Assembly: GCA_030248215.1 (NCBI GenBank)
Contig: JASANG010003629.1
Span: forward strand, 192,501-256,500
Source: Enoplolaimus lenunculus
Taxonomy: Eukaryota > Nematoda > Enoplea > Enoplida > Thoracostomopsidae
Length of the DNA stretch: 64,000 nt
Direction: 5' to 3'
Shown here: positions 21,955-33,314 of the stretch, in pieces
How positions within the stretch are numbered: position 1 is the first letter of the stretch
Layout of the letters: each line of letters starts with the position of its first letter
Translations under genes and position numbers: made by a program
The notes under the pieces: generated by a model
The model's input: the letters and a program-made list of their open reading frames with translations, nothing else
Database searches by the model: none
Told to the model about the DNA's origin: nothing

Positions 21955-22283
21955 TTTAGACAGCGCTTGACGTTTACAATTTTTTTACATATGCAATTAA
22001 CTCATACGGGTTTATTTGGGAACGGATTATGTGGCACAGGGGTCAAAATATTATTAAATTTTCAAGATTTCGAACTCTAAGCGTGTAGAATGTCCGACAT
22101 TTTTTAAATTACCGTATCCCATCGAAAATCGTGCATTTATGTAGGCTCAGTTGAATGATTCGATCACCAGAGTACCCAGATCCACAAAATAGCCTTTTAT
22201 TAAGCTACTTAAACCTAAATTTGAACCAAAACCTAAACCAAACGCAAAGAAAATGCTTAAACATTATCAAAATAAGTACAATC

Positions 22284-22681
22284 AACAGTGCATGATGATA
22301 CAAGAGTAAGCAACTCTTGGGGTTGCGCATGGCGCAAAATACACCTTGCACGCGTTGCGTTTTCGACCGATCCCGCTTATTAAGAGGAGGGTACAACCTG
22401 TGCGTACCATGGAACTTTTCGTATCTGGCATCAAAAATGCTCCGCTTATACCTTAAGGGTATTGCATATGACAGCGACCGTTCCCTAAATAAAGGGAGTC
22501 AGCCAAAAACGCAACGCCAGTCAGTACATTTTGTACCCTATGCAGAAACCCGAGAGTTGCACAAAGTTGTATAATGCACTCTTGGTATAATTAATAGAGT
22601 TGCACACTCTTGTATGGTGCACTCCTGGTATAATTAACAAAGATTTGCACTCTCTTGTATTATGCACTCTTAGTATAAATA
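22284..22681. mobile_element. Family L element with tandem tail
   Basis: A full L element from AACAGTGCATGATGATAC. Its right terminal arm (AGAGTTGCAC...ATGCACTCTTGGTATAATTA) is repeated three times, period about 43 bp, at 22553-22681. Confidence 0.75.
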
Positions 22682-22730
22682 ATATCAGCATATGACGGCA
22701 AACAATATAGCCGTAGAATGCATATCCTTT

Positions 22731-23119
22731 CTACTGGAAGATATCTAAAACAATTTTGCGCTCAAACAAGAAAAAGGCACCGGTACACTTTGATTTAAGC
22801 AGTTTTCCGGTGTGATCAAAAGTAAATTTCACTATAAAACATACGAAACCTGTAAATAGTGCGAATATACAGTACATGCTAACTTTGAACCACAAACTAG
22901 GCATTAAAACGTCAGCCAGATACCTTTCGGTTCCGAAAGAACCCACAGAAAAGTGTTCAACGAAAAGTGGCCCTCTACAGGTTTTTAGCGCAACCAAACA
23001 TTGTGAAATCTCGATGTCGGCAGGTACAATCAAGGGGGGTGAAGCTGCATATAACCCCCTCTTCCCCGGAATTTCTGAACAATTTTTATACAGGCAGGTA
23101 TATAGAGTTAAAAGAGGTT
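22731..23119 (-). other. unassigned open frame with two hydrophobic stretches
   Basis: About 130 codons are open on the minus strand in a stretch free of recognised repeats. The liveliest part is near 22855-22970: a segment containing VEHFSVGSFGTERYLADV, then a hydrophobic run MPSLWFKVSMYCIFALFTG. It is bracketed by a possible acceptor (ACCTGTAG) and a possible donor (ACAG|GTTTCG). The listed start is TTG, not ATG. I do not recognise the family. It could be an internal exon of an unknown membrane protein or a chance frame. Confidence 0.2.
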
Positions 23120-23429
23120 TCCAGAAGATTTACAGCAGTTGTTTTAAATTTTGTCTACTGGACCCCACTTTCATATCCCGTCCTATAAATTGTGGCGGTA
23201 TGACTATAAGACTCGCGTTTAGATTTTACCGGGCACGGTAGTACCCACAAACTAGCGGGGTCTCTAAAGTGTACGCATACACCCATCGTTTGAATGCGTT
23301 TCGATTGAACCGGGCGGTTTATTTTGACCGTGGCGGTGTGCCATTTTTAAACCCTGTCCCCAAATGGCTGTTATACGAGCAATTTTATTCGGCTCGTATA
23401 ACAAAACATATTTTTCAAATTTGAACATT

Positions 23430-23665
23430 GGTCAACTCCAGCGGTGGTTCGGCACGCGCCACTGGCGAACTGGTGTGGAAGCAACCCGGCCTACGTCCCA
23501 CCAACAGGGTGTTCAAAACCACAATTTTGTATTATGATTGCGTACTAAAATTGTGTTTGGCTTCACGCAGCACCCTTTATTCGCGAGTTTTTATTTACTT
23601 TCATATCTCGTGTGGCCCACCCCCGTTTAGAAACTTCAAAATCCGCTGCTGGTTCATGCGAGATT
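23430..23665 (+). mobile_element. Family H element
   Basis: Left GGTGGTTCGGCACGCGCCAC, core TTTTGTATTATGATTGCGTA, right AAAATCCGCTGCTGG end. Confidence 0.7.
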
Positions 23666-24349
23666 TGCATAGCTTCCGCAACGGTGTTTCTACTTCCGGT
23701 TCTCATGGCAGCACCAGGGGCATGGACTGCTCCCTTAGAAAAATTAAATTTTTTCGTCCGGCTTGTATAAGTCTTGTGAAATTAACAAACCGAACATCTT
23801 GAGATGGTTCAGGCCCTCTTAGCGTCTTAAGTCGGATACCGGCGTGGACGTAACGTGTACGTAAAGCTTAATTCAAGGCTGCCACAGATTCTGAAATTAT
23901 TGACAGAGGGCAGGCCGGCGTAAGTATAGTAGTAATAAAGCGTAATTTTTACCGTATGCAATATATGTGACAATTTTCTAAGAAAGAAATAATTACTAGG
24001 CAAAAGGGATGTTACCATTTTATCACAAAGGTTTTGTGATGGTAGGGTCGCTCGTTCGCTTAGCTTTATCTGCTTGTCATTTAAGTCATTTTTCCGTGAA
24101 ATATGACAATTTTATGGTTTTACGCTGTTGTTGCGCTATTGAGCGGAAAATAATAAAAACAATTGGAAAATAACCGTTCAAAATTGAAATATTAAGCTGT
24201 TAAAATTATTGAATAAAACGAATACTTGAAAGAATTTACCACCCAAGAAATTGATTATTACAGAAATTTCAATACTTGATATAAAACCCCTTCTAACACA
24301 ACGTAGACTTCGAGCAACTCAGAGTCTCGGAGTAATCTTTTACTTGAAT
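23666..24349. other. no recognisable feature
   Basis: AT-rich stretch. The small frame at 23827-24018 has no family features. Confidence 0.45.
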
Positions 24350-24560
24350 AATACACAATGCGCAGTGTTTAACAATTACTACACGTAAGCGTAATTATGT
24401 ACAAGACGCGAGAACTCTTCAGGACCTTAGCGCCAATCTCTTTTCAGCTGAGTGGTGATGGAAAATTCCTTTCACCCGTGAGGCTACGATTTCAGTTTTG
24501 GTTTGGAGTTACGTCTTATACAACCAATATATTAATAGCAAATATTCATGTGAGAAAGGG
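24350..24560 (+). mobile_element. Family Z (TTAA, tRNA-like) remnant
   Basis: CACAATGCGCAGTGTTTAAC, TACACGTAAGCG and TCAGCTGAGTGGTGATGG match the Z body. It ends TATTCATGTGAGAAAGGG followed by TTAA (24561-24564). The left end and much of the B-box half are worn. Confidence 0.6.
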
Positions 24561-24822
24561 TTAACTGCCATATGGCCATATTTTAGCAATGTTGTAAATT
24601 TTTCGTCACAAACAAGCATTGATAATACGATGTTTACAATAATTTTGTCATCGGTGCCACAAAATCTCTCACAGCAACATTCATTTAAAAGCGAGGCCAT
24701 TTTCAAAATGAGCAAGCAATTTCTTTTGCAGCCCTTGACTATTGATTAAATTGACCCCTACTCAAAAATCAATGCATTGCTTATTGCTGTTCTATACAAT
24801 ACCACGCATGGTAGTTATGGTG

Positions 24823-24990
24823 TCGGGAGCGTCCATTGTGAATTATATTTGGGAGGCACAGGATAATATTGGGGGGCGCACACAATTGCAATTCAAGAAT
24901 GTTTACATTTACGCAGAGGCTATTTTGGGGGCACCAGCCAAATATGAAGCGGCCGGTCCCCAATGCCGCCCCATGGTGACGCCTTTCTGT
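24823..24990. mobile_element. Family W element, worn
   Basis: GGGAGCGTCCATTGTGAATT, CACAATTGCAATTCAAGAAT and GGGGGCACCAGCCAAATATG match the W body at 804. The right end GTGACGCCTTTCTG is worn. Confidence 0.65.
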
Positions 24991-25337
24991 GGGGTAGAAG
25001 CGTAACGAATTTTCAATTATTAGTACAGAAATAAATGTTGGACGATGCATTGGTGGACATGAAATTTTTCGAACTTAGAATTAGAAGCATAAACAAGCGA
25101 GGGGATACTGGTATAAATCCTCCACAAATTTCTAGAAACACAAGAAGCAACTGTTAGTAGTAGGTTGTAGGATAATCCGAACGGATGACAGAAGTTAAGA
25201 ATTTCTCTTGCTCGCAACATTCGTTTGTCAAAAAAATTTACATCAGAGTTATACTCTTCCAAAATGAATTCTTGGCTCGCCACTGCTTATAAATTCCAAC
25301 CAAATTTTGGTTTCAGAAGTTTAAATTTTGTTAAAAA

Positions 25338-25590
25338 TTTCAAAACTCCGATTGAGTCAGAAATTTAATATTTCGTATAAATTTCAAATTTGAGAAAAAG
25401 ATTCAAAATTCGTAAATTTTTTCAAACATTTCAAAACTCCCATTGAGCCAGAAATTTAATATTTCGATAAATTTCAAATTTGAAAAAAATTCAAAATTCA
25501 TAAATTTTTTTAAACATTTCAAAAATCCCATTGAGTCAAAAATTTTATATTTAGTATAAATTTCAAATTGGAGAAAAAAAATCAAAATTC
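25338..25590. repeat. AT-rich tandem repeat, about 3 units of 90 bp
   Basis: Units begin TTTCAAAACTCC at 25338, 25429 and 25517 (third unit TTTCAAAAATCC), followed by GATTGAGTCAGAAATTTAAT-like sequence. Units differ by scattered changes and small length differences. Confidence 0.85.
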
Positions 25591-25839
25591 TAATGGAATG
25601 GAATGTTCTCTATTTAGTTAAGTCAAAATTATCAAGCCTGCAAAACTAGTTGCGAGAGGTTCTTGCTTATAAATGTAACTACTTTCGTTTCCGCGACAAT
25701 CTGTGGGAGCAATCTATTCGCTGGTGCTGATTGATAGCTCAGCCGACAATTTTTTGGTAGTTTTTCTTTGTACACCATTGGCTGCCGTATATTAAGTTCG
25801 ATTTGCTATAACAAAAGTCCAACATTTGTGCCTGTGGCA

Positions 25840-26000
25840 GATCCAGTAAATTTGTAGCCGTGGGTCGCACGATATTACGTTGGATACAACTGCAAAAACT
25901 AGCAAACGAAGCGAGTGGGAAGCCGGACGCAAATTTAGCCCTAAATTTTAATACAAAATTTTGATTTTGATTTACGTTGCGTAGTCATCACCTGGGTGGC
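25840..26000 (-). mobile_element. Family H element, inverted
   Basis: GTGGCAGATCCAGTAAATTT at the left, CGAAGCGAGTGGGAAGCC, then AAATTTTAATACAAAATTTT, all in reverse orientation relative to the other copies. Confidence 0.65.
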
Positions 26001-26365
26001 CCCGATTTGTTATCAATCCCGCGTATGTCGTTCTGTTGTGATCCGTTTGTGTTTGTGTTGTGACTGTAATTTGGTTCAAAAATGCCAATCCCGATGTAAA
26101 ATCGACAACAAAACGGCAAGTTTTTCGTTTCAAATTGAAAGCTATTAATTTTGGAACCGCTGTGGACACCGTATCACTGCTAAGTTGTTGGCTATATATT
26201 TATATATATATATGTATATATAAATAAGATATATATGTGTAATATAAATTTGGTTAAGTACTTATGGCAATAACCCAGAATACTACTGCCTAATCTTATC
26301 TTAAATGTCAAAATGAATATAAACCTGTACATTTACTCAATCACATGTGCACCTTTTTCCACAAG

Positions 26366-26485
26366 TATAGGCCTAAACCTATCCGTAATCCTTAGTGTAA
26401 CAATAAGCGTAAGCCCAAGCCTATGCCTAAGCTTAAGCTAAAGTTTAAAAAGAAGCCTAATCATAACCCTAAAGACTAAGTCATG
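26366..26485 (+). mobile_element. Family C remnant
   Basis: Worn CCTAAG words (GGCCTAAACCTATCCGTAAT, CCCAAGCCTATGCCTAAGC). No clear ends. Confidence 0.45.
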
Positions 26486-26774
26486 AATGACAAAATCTGA
26501 AAATTTGAAAATTATTGCGAATTATCACCTGTTCTTATTCGGGTTAATACAGTGTATATTTTGATAAAGTAAGTTTCAAAGATTTTCTTGCGCAATATAT
26601 GAAACTACGTACACAAACTTTAAATTTCTCAATTTTTGGGGTGTCCATTGACACCCCAGCCAGCGATGTTCCGCGTTTCTCTGCTGCACAAGTTTATAAT
26701 ATAATACATTAGTTACCAAACCGCTTATTACGTTTTTACCATACAAAGTAATAGAAACTTGAAACCATAATAAT

Positions 26775-26976
26775 CAGAGTGTAAACGGGTTGATAAAAAT
26801 GACGGAAACGGATAACGATTAAAATAACGGAAACGGAAAACATATGTTGAGGTATAAAAGTTTCAAAGATGTTTTATTTTTCTGGCAACACAATTGAGGC
26901 GTGCAAATATTAACTTGATTTTCAAAAATTTGAGACGAAAAATACCGACGACAACGTATATCCGGTTACAGTCCAA
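26775..26976. mobile_element. Family O hAT MITE, short copy
   Basis: CAGAGTGTAAACGGGTTG at the left, TTTTTCTGGCAACACAATTG inside, TATATCCGGTTACAG at the right. About half the length of the copy at 12500, through loss of the right interior. Confidence 0.7.
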
Positions 26977-27424
26977 TGACCGGTAATTCTTTTTACGAGC
27001 AAAAGTAACCAGACATTAAGGGCCAATTGGCAACACAAGAAAGCCCCATTTGATATTTTTCCTACCGTACACCGTCGTTTCCAACCTCTTGGCTACATTT
27101 TAGGCTAAAACCTAACCACGTTATTTGATTTATGGTTGCTTGTAAATGATTTTAAAATGAACGAAAAAAATTTGCGAATATATACTTAATATGAAAACGA
27201 TGCTAATTTTGTTAAACTACGCGTATTATGGTATGTTTACAAAAAATATTTAACAAACATGGGTTTTGACACAGTTTGACCTGAAATTGGCGAAAGAATT
27301 CCTGAAAATGGAACAAAACACATCTATTTCACTCATCACCTGCAAGAATTTGCGTATCCTTAAATATACTACATGCACTATTTTCACTATATAAGTGCTT
27401 ACATACATCAACTGATTGTATATA

Positions 27425-27808
27425 TCGTAGCCCAAGTCGTAATTTAGCCCAATTCCGAATGGGGCTAATCCAGGGCGTAATTACCACTTGGGCTAGCCTA
27501 TGGCGTAAATCTTTTTATGCGACAAGTGTACCCATTGTGATTGGTTACCAGCTTAATGACATACTCAAATACGATTAGCTGATGCGAATACTTTGTTCTG
27601 ATTGGCTAAGTAATCGCCACCTATTGGCTGCCTAATAGTTTGCTTTACTCAGTAAAGCGGAATGAAACGGAATTACGACTATCAAGTAACCAATTAGAAA
27701 ACGACACAGATTTATCTGACATGATTCCGCCTTGGGTTAGCCCAAGTCATAATTCCGCTTTGGACTAGCGCAATTCGGAATTGGGCTGAATTACGTCTTA
27801 GGCTACGA
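27425..27808. mobile_element. Family R foldback element
   Basis: Inverted ends TCGTAGCCCAAGTCGTAATT and its mirror, continuing through CCCAATTCCGAATGGGG. The total is 384 bp. The centre carries several ATTGG/CCAAT words (GTGATTGGTTACC, TGATTGGCTAAG, TATTGGCTGCC, AACCAATTAG). Single copy in this window. Confidence 0.7.
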
Positions 27809-28198
27809 CATATATACTAGTTAACGTGTTTGCAATATTTGTACTAACATCTTATTAATGTGAATGGTTAGTAAATAACGGTTCCCAGTAATTCCTGAAT
27901 ACTTTGAAGGAGATTGGCCAGCTTGTAAAATCATAAAGCTGAAAAACGTGCGTCCAATAAGACTCGATGTATGCTCTTAGTTTTGCAACATCAGAATGAG
28001 GGTTTGTAGTTCCCATGCATTCGCATGTCACGATGCTCAAAATATGAACGTATGCTGAGCGTTCCAACTTTAATAATATACATTAAATTTGATAAAATAC
28101 ATATAAATGCTATATTTTGAAGGTATATTTGACCACTATCAAAGCCTTTTTTTCAACATTGTGATTTCATTTTAAATTCCCTACAAATAAAAAAGCGA

Positions 28199-28387
28199 AT
28201 CTATGACAATTCGTCGCCCGACAGCATGTCACGCAACAGTGCCCTGAATTCCACGAATTAATCTAATCATAATCATAAGCATAATTTTAAGCCTAAGCCT
28301 AAGCCAAAGTATAATAATTGACGATGAATTGTCGAGTCGATGAAATTTCGGATTACAAGTTGTCAGTCGACGAATTGTCGTGATACC
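28199..28387. mobile_element. Family D element, best copy
   Basis: GACAATTCGTCGCCCGACAG on the left. GATGAATTGTCGAGTCGATG, ACAAGTTGTCAGTCGACGAA and TTGTCGTG on the right. Worn CCTAAG units sit at 28280-28305. It abuts the possible exon at 28421-28546. Confidence 0.7.
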
Positions 28388-28420
28388 ATAAAAAGCTAAT
28401 AACCTAACTATGTCACCGAC

Positions 28421-28546
28421 CTTTTTAATAGGAGTTAATAAACTTTGACGTTCTTCTTCCTCGCGTTCTCGAATTCCACCGCCTTCGACTGATGCTGTTG
28501 TAGTTGTAATTGAACTTAATTTTCCGCGACGCTTCGCAGAACGCAT
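28421..28546 (-). CDS. possible first coding exon, unassigned
   Basis: A true ATG at 28546 opens 42 codons of hydrophilic sequence: MRSAKRRGKLSS, then a Thr run, a Gly run, an acidic stretch (REREEEERQ) and SLLTPIKK. A stop lies directly upstream in frame. The composition differs from the surrounding repeats. The possible exit is AAG|GTCGGT in phase 0, a weak donor but the phase needed to join the long innexin exon at 2977. The D element at 28199-28387 begins just beyond. The GKLSS...TASVE wording reminds me loosely of the UNC-7 N-terminus, but I cannot verify that. It may equally be chance or another gene. Confidence 0.3.
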
Positions 28547-28769
28547 CTATTAGACTCACGCGTAGGGCGCGCGTGCAACTATGGAATATTAAGCCACATT
28601 AATACCCTCCCAACGTTTGTTGCAATTAAAGATTATACATTTCTTAGTAAATTTGTCAGTTAAATATACTTTTTAAACAAAGTTGCTGTTCTCGTATATC
28701 AGTCAGAATTTATACATTTTTAGTAATTTTAACAATTAACTGAAAACATAATAAACTGTGATTGTCATT

Positions 28770-28860
28770 GTTATTATTATTAATATTATTATTATTATTG
28801 TTTTTGTTGTTGTTGTTGTTTTTGTTGCTGTTGTTGTTGTTGCTGTTGTTATTTTTGTAA
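28770..28860. repeat. trinucleotide repeats (ATT)n and (TTG)n
   Basis: ATTATTATTATT passes into TTGTTGTTGTTG with a few changes. The asparagine-rich minus-strand frame over it is compositional. Confidence 0.9.
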
Positions 28861-29170
28861 AATTCTGTATCTGGGCCAAACTTTAGTATTAGCATTAAGA
28901 GTCTTCTCGCGACGCTGGCTAATGCTAATTAGCTAAGGTACTTAATATTAACTTCTATTAAACAATAAAACGAAAAAATAAATAAGGCCGTTAAAAAATT
29001 TCTTCAAGATTTCGTTTAGCCAATATTCGCAACAGCCCATTCGCCAAAAAAGCAAGGGACGCTCTGGTTTCCGCCTTTCAAAGTTTTGCATTCCCCACAG
29101 AAACGCTTCACCGCAGCTTGTGAGCCTCCAGTAAAATCAAGCCCCAAGCCCTTTTAATAATTGTTTTGGT
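28861..29170. other. no recognisable feature
   Basis: Unique-looking DNA before a B element. Confidence 0.4.
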
Positions 29171-29335
29171 CGGGCCTGTAGCCAGCTCACATAGCTAGGG
29201 ATGATTAATCAATTTTTAAGACGGGCATATAAGGCGTTTTCGTTAACTAGCAAGCAAGGTTGAAAATTTTCTCTGGAGGCCAAAATGTTCCAGGCGGGGG
29301 GCTGAGTCTCTCTGCCCCCCTCCTTGGCGGCCCTG
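29171..29335 (+). mobile_element. Family B hAT-like MITE
   Basis: From CGGGCCTGTAGCCAGCTCAC to CTTGGCGGCCCTG, nearly full length, with CAAGCAAGGTTGAAAATTTT in the middle. Flanks show no convincing duplication. Confidence 0.8.
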
Positions 29336-29632
29336 TTCTGTGGGGCCTATTAGCATCATTAGCTTGCTACGGAATTTAGCTTATACTTGCACCCCAATTA
29401 CCCGGTTCAAAGGTTACCAGAACAGTTTCACGACAAAAAACTAACAGCCAGTAGCTAAAAATAGCTAAAAATTAAGAAGATTGGTATAATATATTGAAAT
29501 CACACACTCAAAACGATCACATGAAACATTAAAAACTATTCGCTCAAAATACAACTTAGCGACATATATGATTAAAACTATGGTTGTTAGGACGGTAGTC
29601 AATCAGATTCAATATTGCAGTAGTACTTAAGG

Positions 29633-29890
29633 ATAAATTGCAGCTTATCAGAACGCTCTCGGTATAGAAACTTTAATCAGGTGATGAATTGAAAAAAATT
29701 GTATATTTCTTGCAAAAAATGGTATATTTTTGTGAAAAATATACAATTTTTTAATTCGTCACCTGATTAAAGTTTCTATACCGAAAGCATTCTGATAAAC
29801 TGCAATAAATTGCAGTTTATCAGAATGCTCTCGGTATAGAAAGTTTAATCAGGTGATGAATTAAAAAATTATATATTTTTTGCTAAAAAT
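29633..29890. repeat. Family S long hairpin, one and a half copies
   Basis: An inverted repeat with arms of about 80 bp (CTCGGTATAGAAACTTTAAT, CAGGTGATGAATTG; mirrored as CACCTGATTAAAGTTTCTAT) meets at about 29720. The first arm is then repeated directly from about 29810. It would snap back on itself as single-stranded DNA or RNA. Confidence 0.85.
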
Positions 29891-30017
29891 GGTATATTTT
29901 TTGGGTAAAAAACTTCAAAACTAATTTATCGTTCAAATTAATAAACGTTAATTCAAAATACAATATCACAATTCAAAATATTAATAACTGTCAAAACTAC
30001 TAAATCTATTGGTAGAG

Positions 30018-30130
30018 CACATAATATTCTCAAATGTGTATAGCAACTATCATCAGTTAGCAATCAAACTCACTAAACTATTGCAGTTGTTGAACTCAAA
30101 ATTAGTACAGAAGAAGAGTACAGTATTTGA
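30018..30130. mobile_element. Family K left half
   Basis: TATTCTCAAATGTGTATAGC, AACTATCATCAGTTAGCAAT and GTTGTTGAACTCAAAATTAG. The right half is absent. Confidence 0.65.
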
Positions 30131-30581
30131 AGTTCATATATGAAGCAACAGCTCACTATTCTGTGCGTATAATTGCATAGAAAAACGAATAGTTTTGCTC
30201 TTATCTTTAAAACTAAAATAAAACTTTCAAAAACACCGTAAACTCGGGTAGTGTGATTTTAGAAACCAAAAAAACCCAATTTATATATCACAGTGTTTTT
30301 CTTCCAAATTTCAAAAGATAATACGCTGTTTTTTTGACGGACACGACATACCGGGACAATTTATCACGCATTACTAACGACCAGTGCGGAACCAGTGTAT
30401 TGTTCTTGTCACAATTTTGAAATTTTTGGTTTAACCTATTTTTGGATGAACTCTGCGACGATTCTAGAAATTTCAGGCGAAGGGAAGCAAAAAACTTGGC
30501 GTGTGAGCGAACCACCGCGAAATATAAAGCCAGCCGCAAAATTAGTACTAAATTTTAGTACAGAATTGTAATTTTTATTAA

Positions 30582-30777
30582 GGCAAATGTTACTTTAAGG
30601 TGCGTAACAGTAGATTAAGCGTAACCCTAAGCCGACGCCTAAGCCTAAGCGTTGCAAAAATGAATTCCTTAGCCTAAGACTAAGTCTAAGATTAAGTAAA
30701 AAATGTAATCTAGAATCTAAACTTACTCTTTTATAGTCTCTTCAGAAAGCTGGACGCCTTTTAAAGTAACATGGGCC
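30582..30777 (+). mobile_element. Family C MITE, ACTTTAAGG subtype, with target duplication
   Basis: From GGCAAATGTTACTTTAAGG to CCTTTTAAAGTAACATGGGCC-type end. Flanks TTTATTAA (30574-30581) and TTGATTAA (30778-30785) agree at 7 of 8. It shares TGTAATCTAGAATCTAAACT with the copy at 38137. Confidence 0.88.
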
Positions 30778-31070
30778 TTGATTAATGGGGTCGGAAGCAT
30801 TGCCTGAGCGGATCGTTCACAACCACACGGGCGCCGCCATTATTTCGCTATGGAAAGGTATAAGTTTATGTAAAAGATTTCTGCAAGCGAACTTAGCAAG
30901 CGAAAATTACAAACTTTTGGAGGTCATAAAGTTTTTCAGAAGCCTGCCCAAGACATCTTTTTGATGTTTCTTCAACGATTTCGACAAAATAAACCATGGG
31001 CAGGGTGCACTGTTTTGGGACCACCGAAGAAAAAATTATTTAATGAAATTAACTGTTATGTCCTAATAAG

Positions 31071-31228
31071 CAACGGCGTCCACACGGTGGGAAATGGGGG
31101 GCATGCCCCCCAAATTCGGCTGGCTCCCCTCGAAATATATTCGGTCTATAAAGTAAACAATCTTGAATTACAATTGTTGAAGCAACCTAAAATTATCCGA
31201 TGTCCTCCCAAAATATAATTCACCACTG
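31071..31228. mobile_element. Family W element
   Basis: CAACGGCGTCCACACGGTGG at the left, AAACAATCTTGAATTACAAT in the body. The right end CACCACTG is worn. Confidence 0.65.
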
Positions 31229-32551
31229 CTTCTAAAATTATTAAACCAGATTTGAAAATAATTGCCCGAAACGTTTAAAGCTTTTAACCTCCAGTACTTA
31301 ACCGTTTTCAAATTCTGGCAAAGCCCTTGAGTTAAACTGACGAGTGGAAAACAAAAATTTATAATTTTCGAAACCAAAACAATATTTATTCATCGGCGTT
31401 TATTCCGTTTAGGTTATTTTGGCAACAAGTATTTATGCGAACATTCAGTATTAAATAAATTGCGTTTAAAGCGCGCGTTGGCTTTTTCCGCGAAACGATA
31501 ATCAAGTTTGTTCACATCGCAATTTTGCAACATTAAAACCATTGTGGTCGCACGAGTGGATAAATTTTTCGTCGAAAACAATACCCGAACCCAAAGCCGG
31601 GCTCCACATTCGAGTGGGGGCACAAAACAATCTACGACGATTCGAGTGGACATTTCGCATGACTTACCAGCGGTTCTTGGTTAGGGCCACATTTGCTAGT
31701 TGAGCTCTGACTTCCCTGTCCCCGTTTGACTACAGCTCAAAAACCGCACTGTACAGCGCACTTTGCAAATTGTTTAGCAATTTCAGCCTGCTGCAGTGCG
31801 ATTTTAGCCTATTTTGTCGTCCAAACTCAGACTAAAATCAAACAAAACGCGCAATCTTTGTGCCAAGCCCGTGTGTTATTCAATGCGAGTACTGAAAAGT
31901 TGTCTGATTTCCTGAAGGATTTTATGCTTCACTTAAATGGGTTATTTCTGTTTTTTCCAACCGACTCAAATATATGTATTTATGGTTTTGTACGCCGATA
32001 ACTTTCGGTACGCTACGCTGTGAACCGTTTATACACGGTGTTACTACACCGCAACCAAAAATTGGTGATCAGAAGGGACCATCGCCAGCGCCGGGCCATC
32101 CAGCAACATACCTCCGATTTCCACCCCAAGGAGGCACCCATCCCCGAGCTAAGAAGAAATTGAACAAAAAAATTTGAAAAATAGTTTGATCACCGCAAGC
32201 AGCCCCCACACCGGAATTTTGGGAGGTTCCCAGCCTAGCCTGCTACGGCACTAAATATTGCTAGTGGGGGGAGTAAGAAATTTTCAGTTAGAATACTTTT
32301 GATACTGATGAAAAAAATTACGGTTTGGGGGGTCAAAGATGTCTGTACCGGAGAACGTACTCCCTAGCCACTGTAGTTGCAGTTCTGAAAGGTTAGACTC
32401 AATCTATATATTTAGAGGTTGTGTTAGCATTTCAATATAGCTGTAATACGCATACTTGCTTTAAGTACATGGGCCACTACTTAAATATGACGTATATCTG
32501 TACAAAACCCCATGCAAAATAGCAGTCGTACTATTGGCAGCACCAGGGTCA
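31229..32551. other. no recognisable feature
   Basis: A 1.3-kb stretch without a recognised repeat. The frames at 31414-31653, 31726-32001 and 31974-32177 are open, but I see no known domain in them. Confidence 0.4.
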
Positions 32552-32559
32552 GGGTGTAC

Positions 32560-32730
32560 TACGGGCGTCCCCACGGAGGGCATAGGGGTGCCGTGCCTCC
32601 CCTTTCCCAAATTTGGTTTGGCGCCCTCCCAAATTGGCTCGGTCTAAAAGTAAACAATATTGAGTTGCAATTAAGAGCGCCCCAAAATTGTTCGGTGCAC
32701 CCCAAAAATAATTTTCTGCTGACGTCCCTG
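32560..32730. mobile_element. Family W hAT MITE with perfect 8-bp duplication
   Basis: Ends TACGGGCGTCC and GACGTCCCTG. Flanks GGGTGTAC (32552-32559) and GGGTGTAC (32731-32738) are identical. The body has AAACAATATTGAGTTGCAAT as in the other W copies. Confidence 0.9.
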
Positions 32731-32999
32731 GGGTGTACCCCGAGGGTGATCAGTCTAAATAATTGATCGCTAGGGGTAGGTACACCTGCTCAAGTGTGAC
32801 AAGAGTTGAATAAATTTTGACTTAACGACTATTATTTTCGCAAATCAGCTGATTTTGTAGCACGTATAAAACCGCTTGCAATTACTGTAAGTTATACTCT
32901 AAGTGTGGTTACGCGAGCGGTTTCATTGTTGAAACCAGGAAGAAAAGTTACAGATCGTTAAAGTTTACCATTTTATAAAATTTTTGGATACGAATCAAT

Positions 33000-33125
33000 G
33001 GCGGATTCAGAAATTTCTGACATGGGTACATGCGATACATAATGTGCGAGCGGCAAAGCTAAACGCAATTACAGTATTTATTAAATATAAATGAAAGATT
33101 TTGGTTTTGAGTTTTGTTTAGAGAG
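33000..33125 (-). mobile_element. Family H element, inverted
   Basis: AATGGCGGATTCAGAAATTT is a good hAT-like end. It is followed by GCTAAACGCAATTACAG and AAAGATTTTGGTTTTGAG. Confidence 0.7.
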
Positions 33126-33180
33126 CAAAGTATGGCTGTCTCTTAGATAAGCAAGTTGCGGACTGGGTTTAGAAATTTCT

Positions 33181-33314
33181 GTCAATGTATATATAGAACT
33201 GGGCTGTCACTGTAGTATGAGCATATTCCTAAGCTTAAGACTAAGCGTAAGCATTAAGCTTAGTCCATTGCAGTACTCAAGAGACACGGTCTATTCTTGA
33301 TCTATACATGGGCC
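33181..33314 (+). mobile_element. Family C, internally shortened
   Basis: TATATATAGAACTGGGCTGT, CATATTCCTAAGCTTAAGAC and TGATCTATACATGGGCC. Most hexamers are gone. Confidence 0.7.

Noticed and set aside
22284-22700. CRISPR-like regularly spaced repeats
   Set aside because: The three 43-bp units are contiguous and eukaryotic transposon-derived.
28710-28895. asparagine-rich frame resembling a poly-N protein
   Set aside because: It is a (TTG)n/(ATT)n microsatellite.
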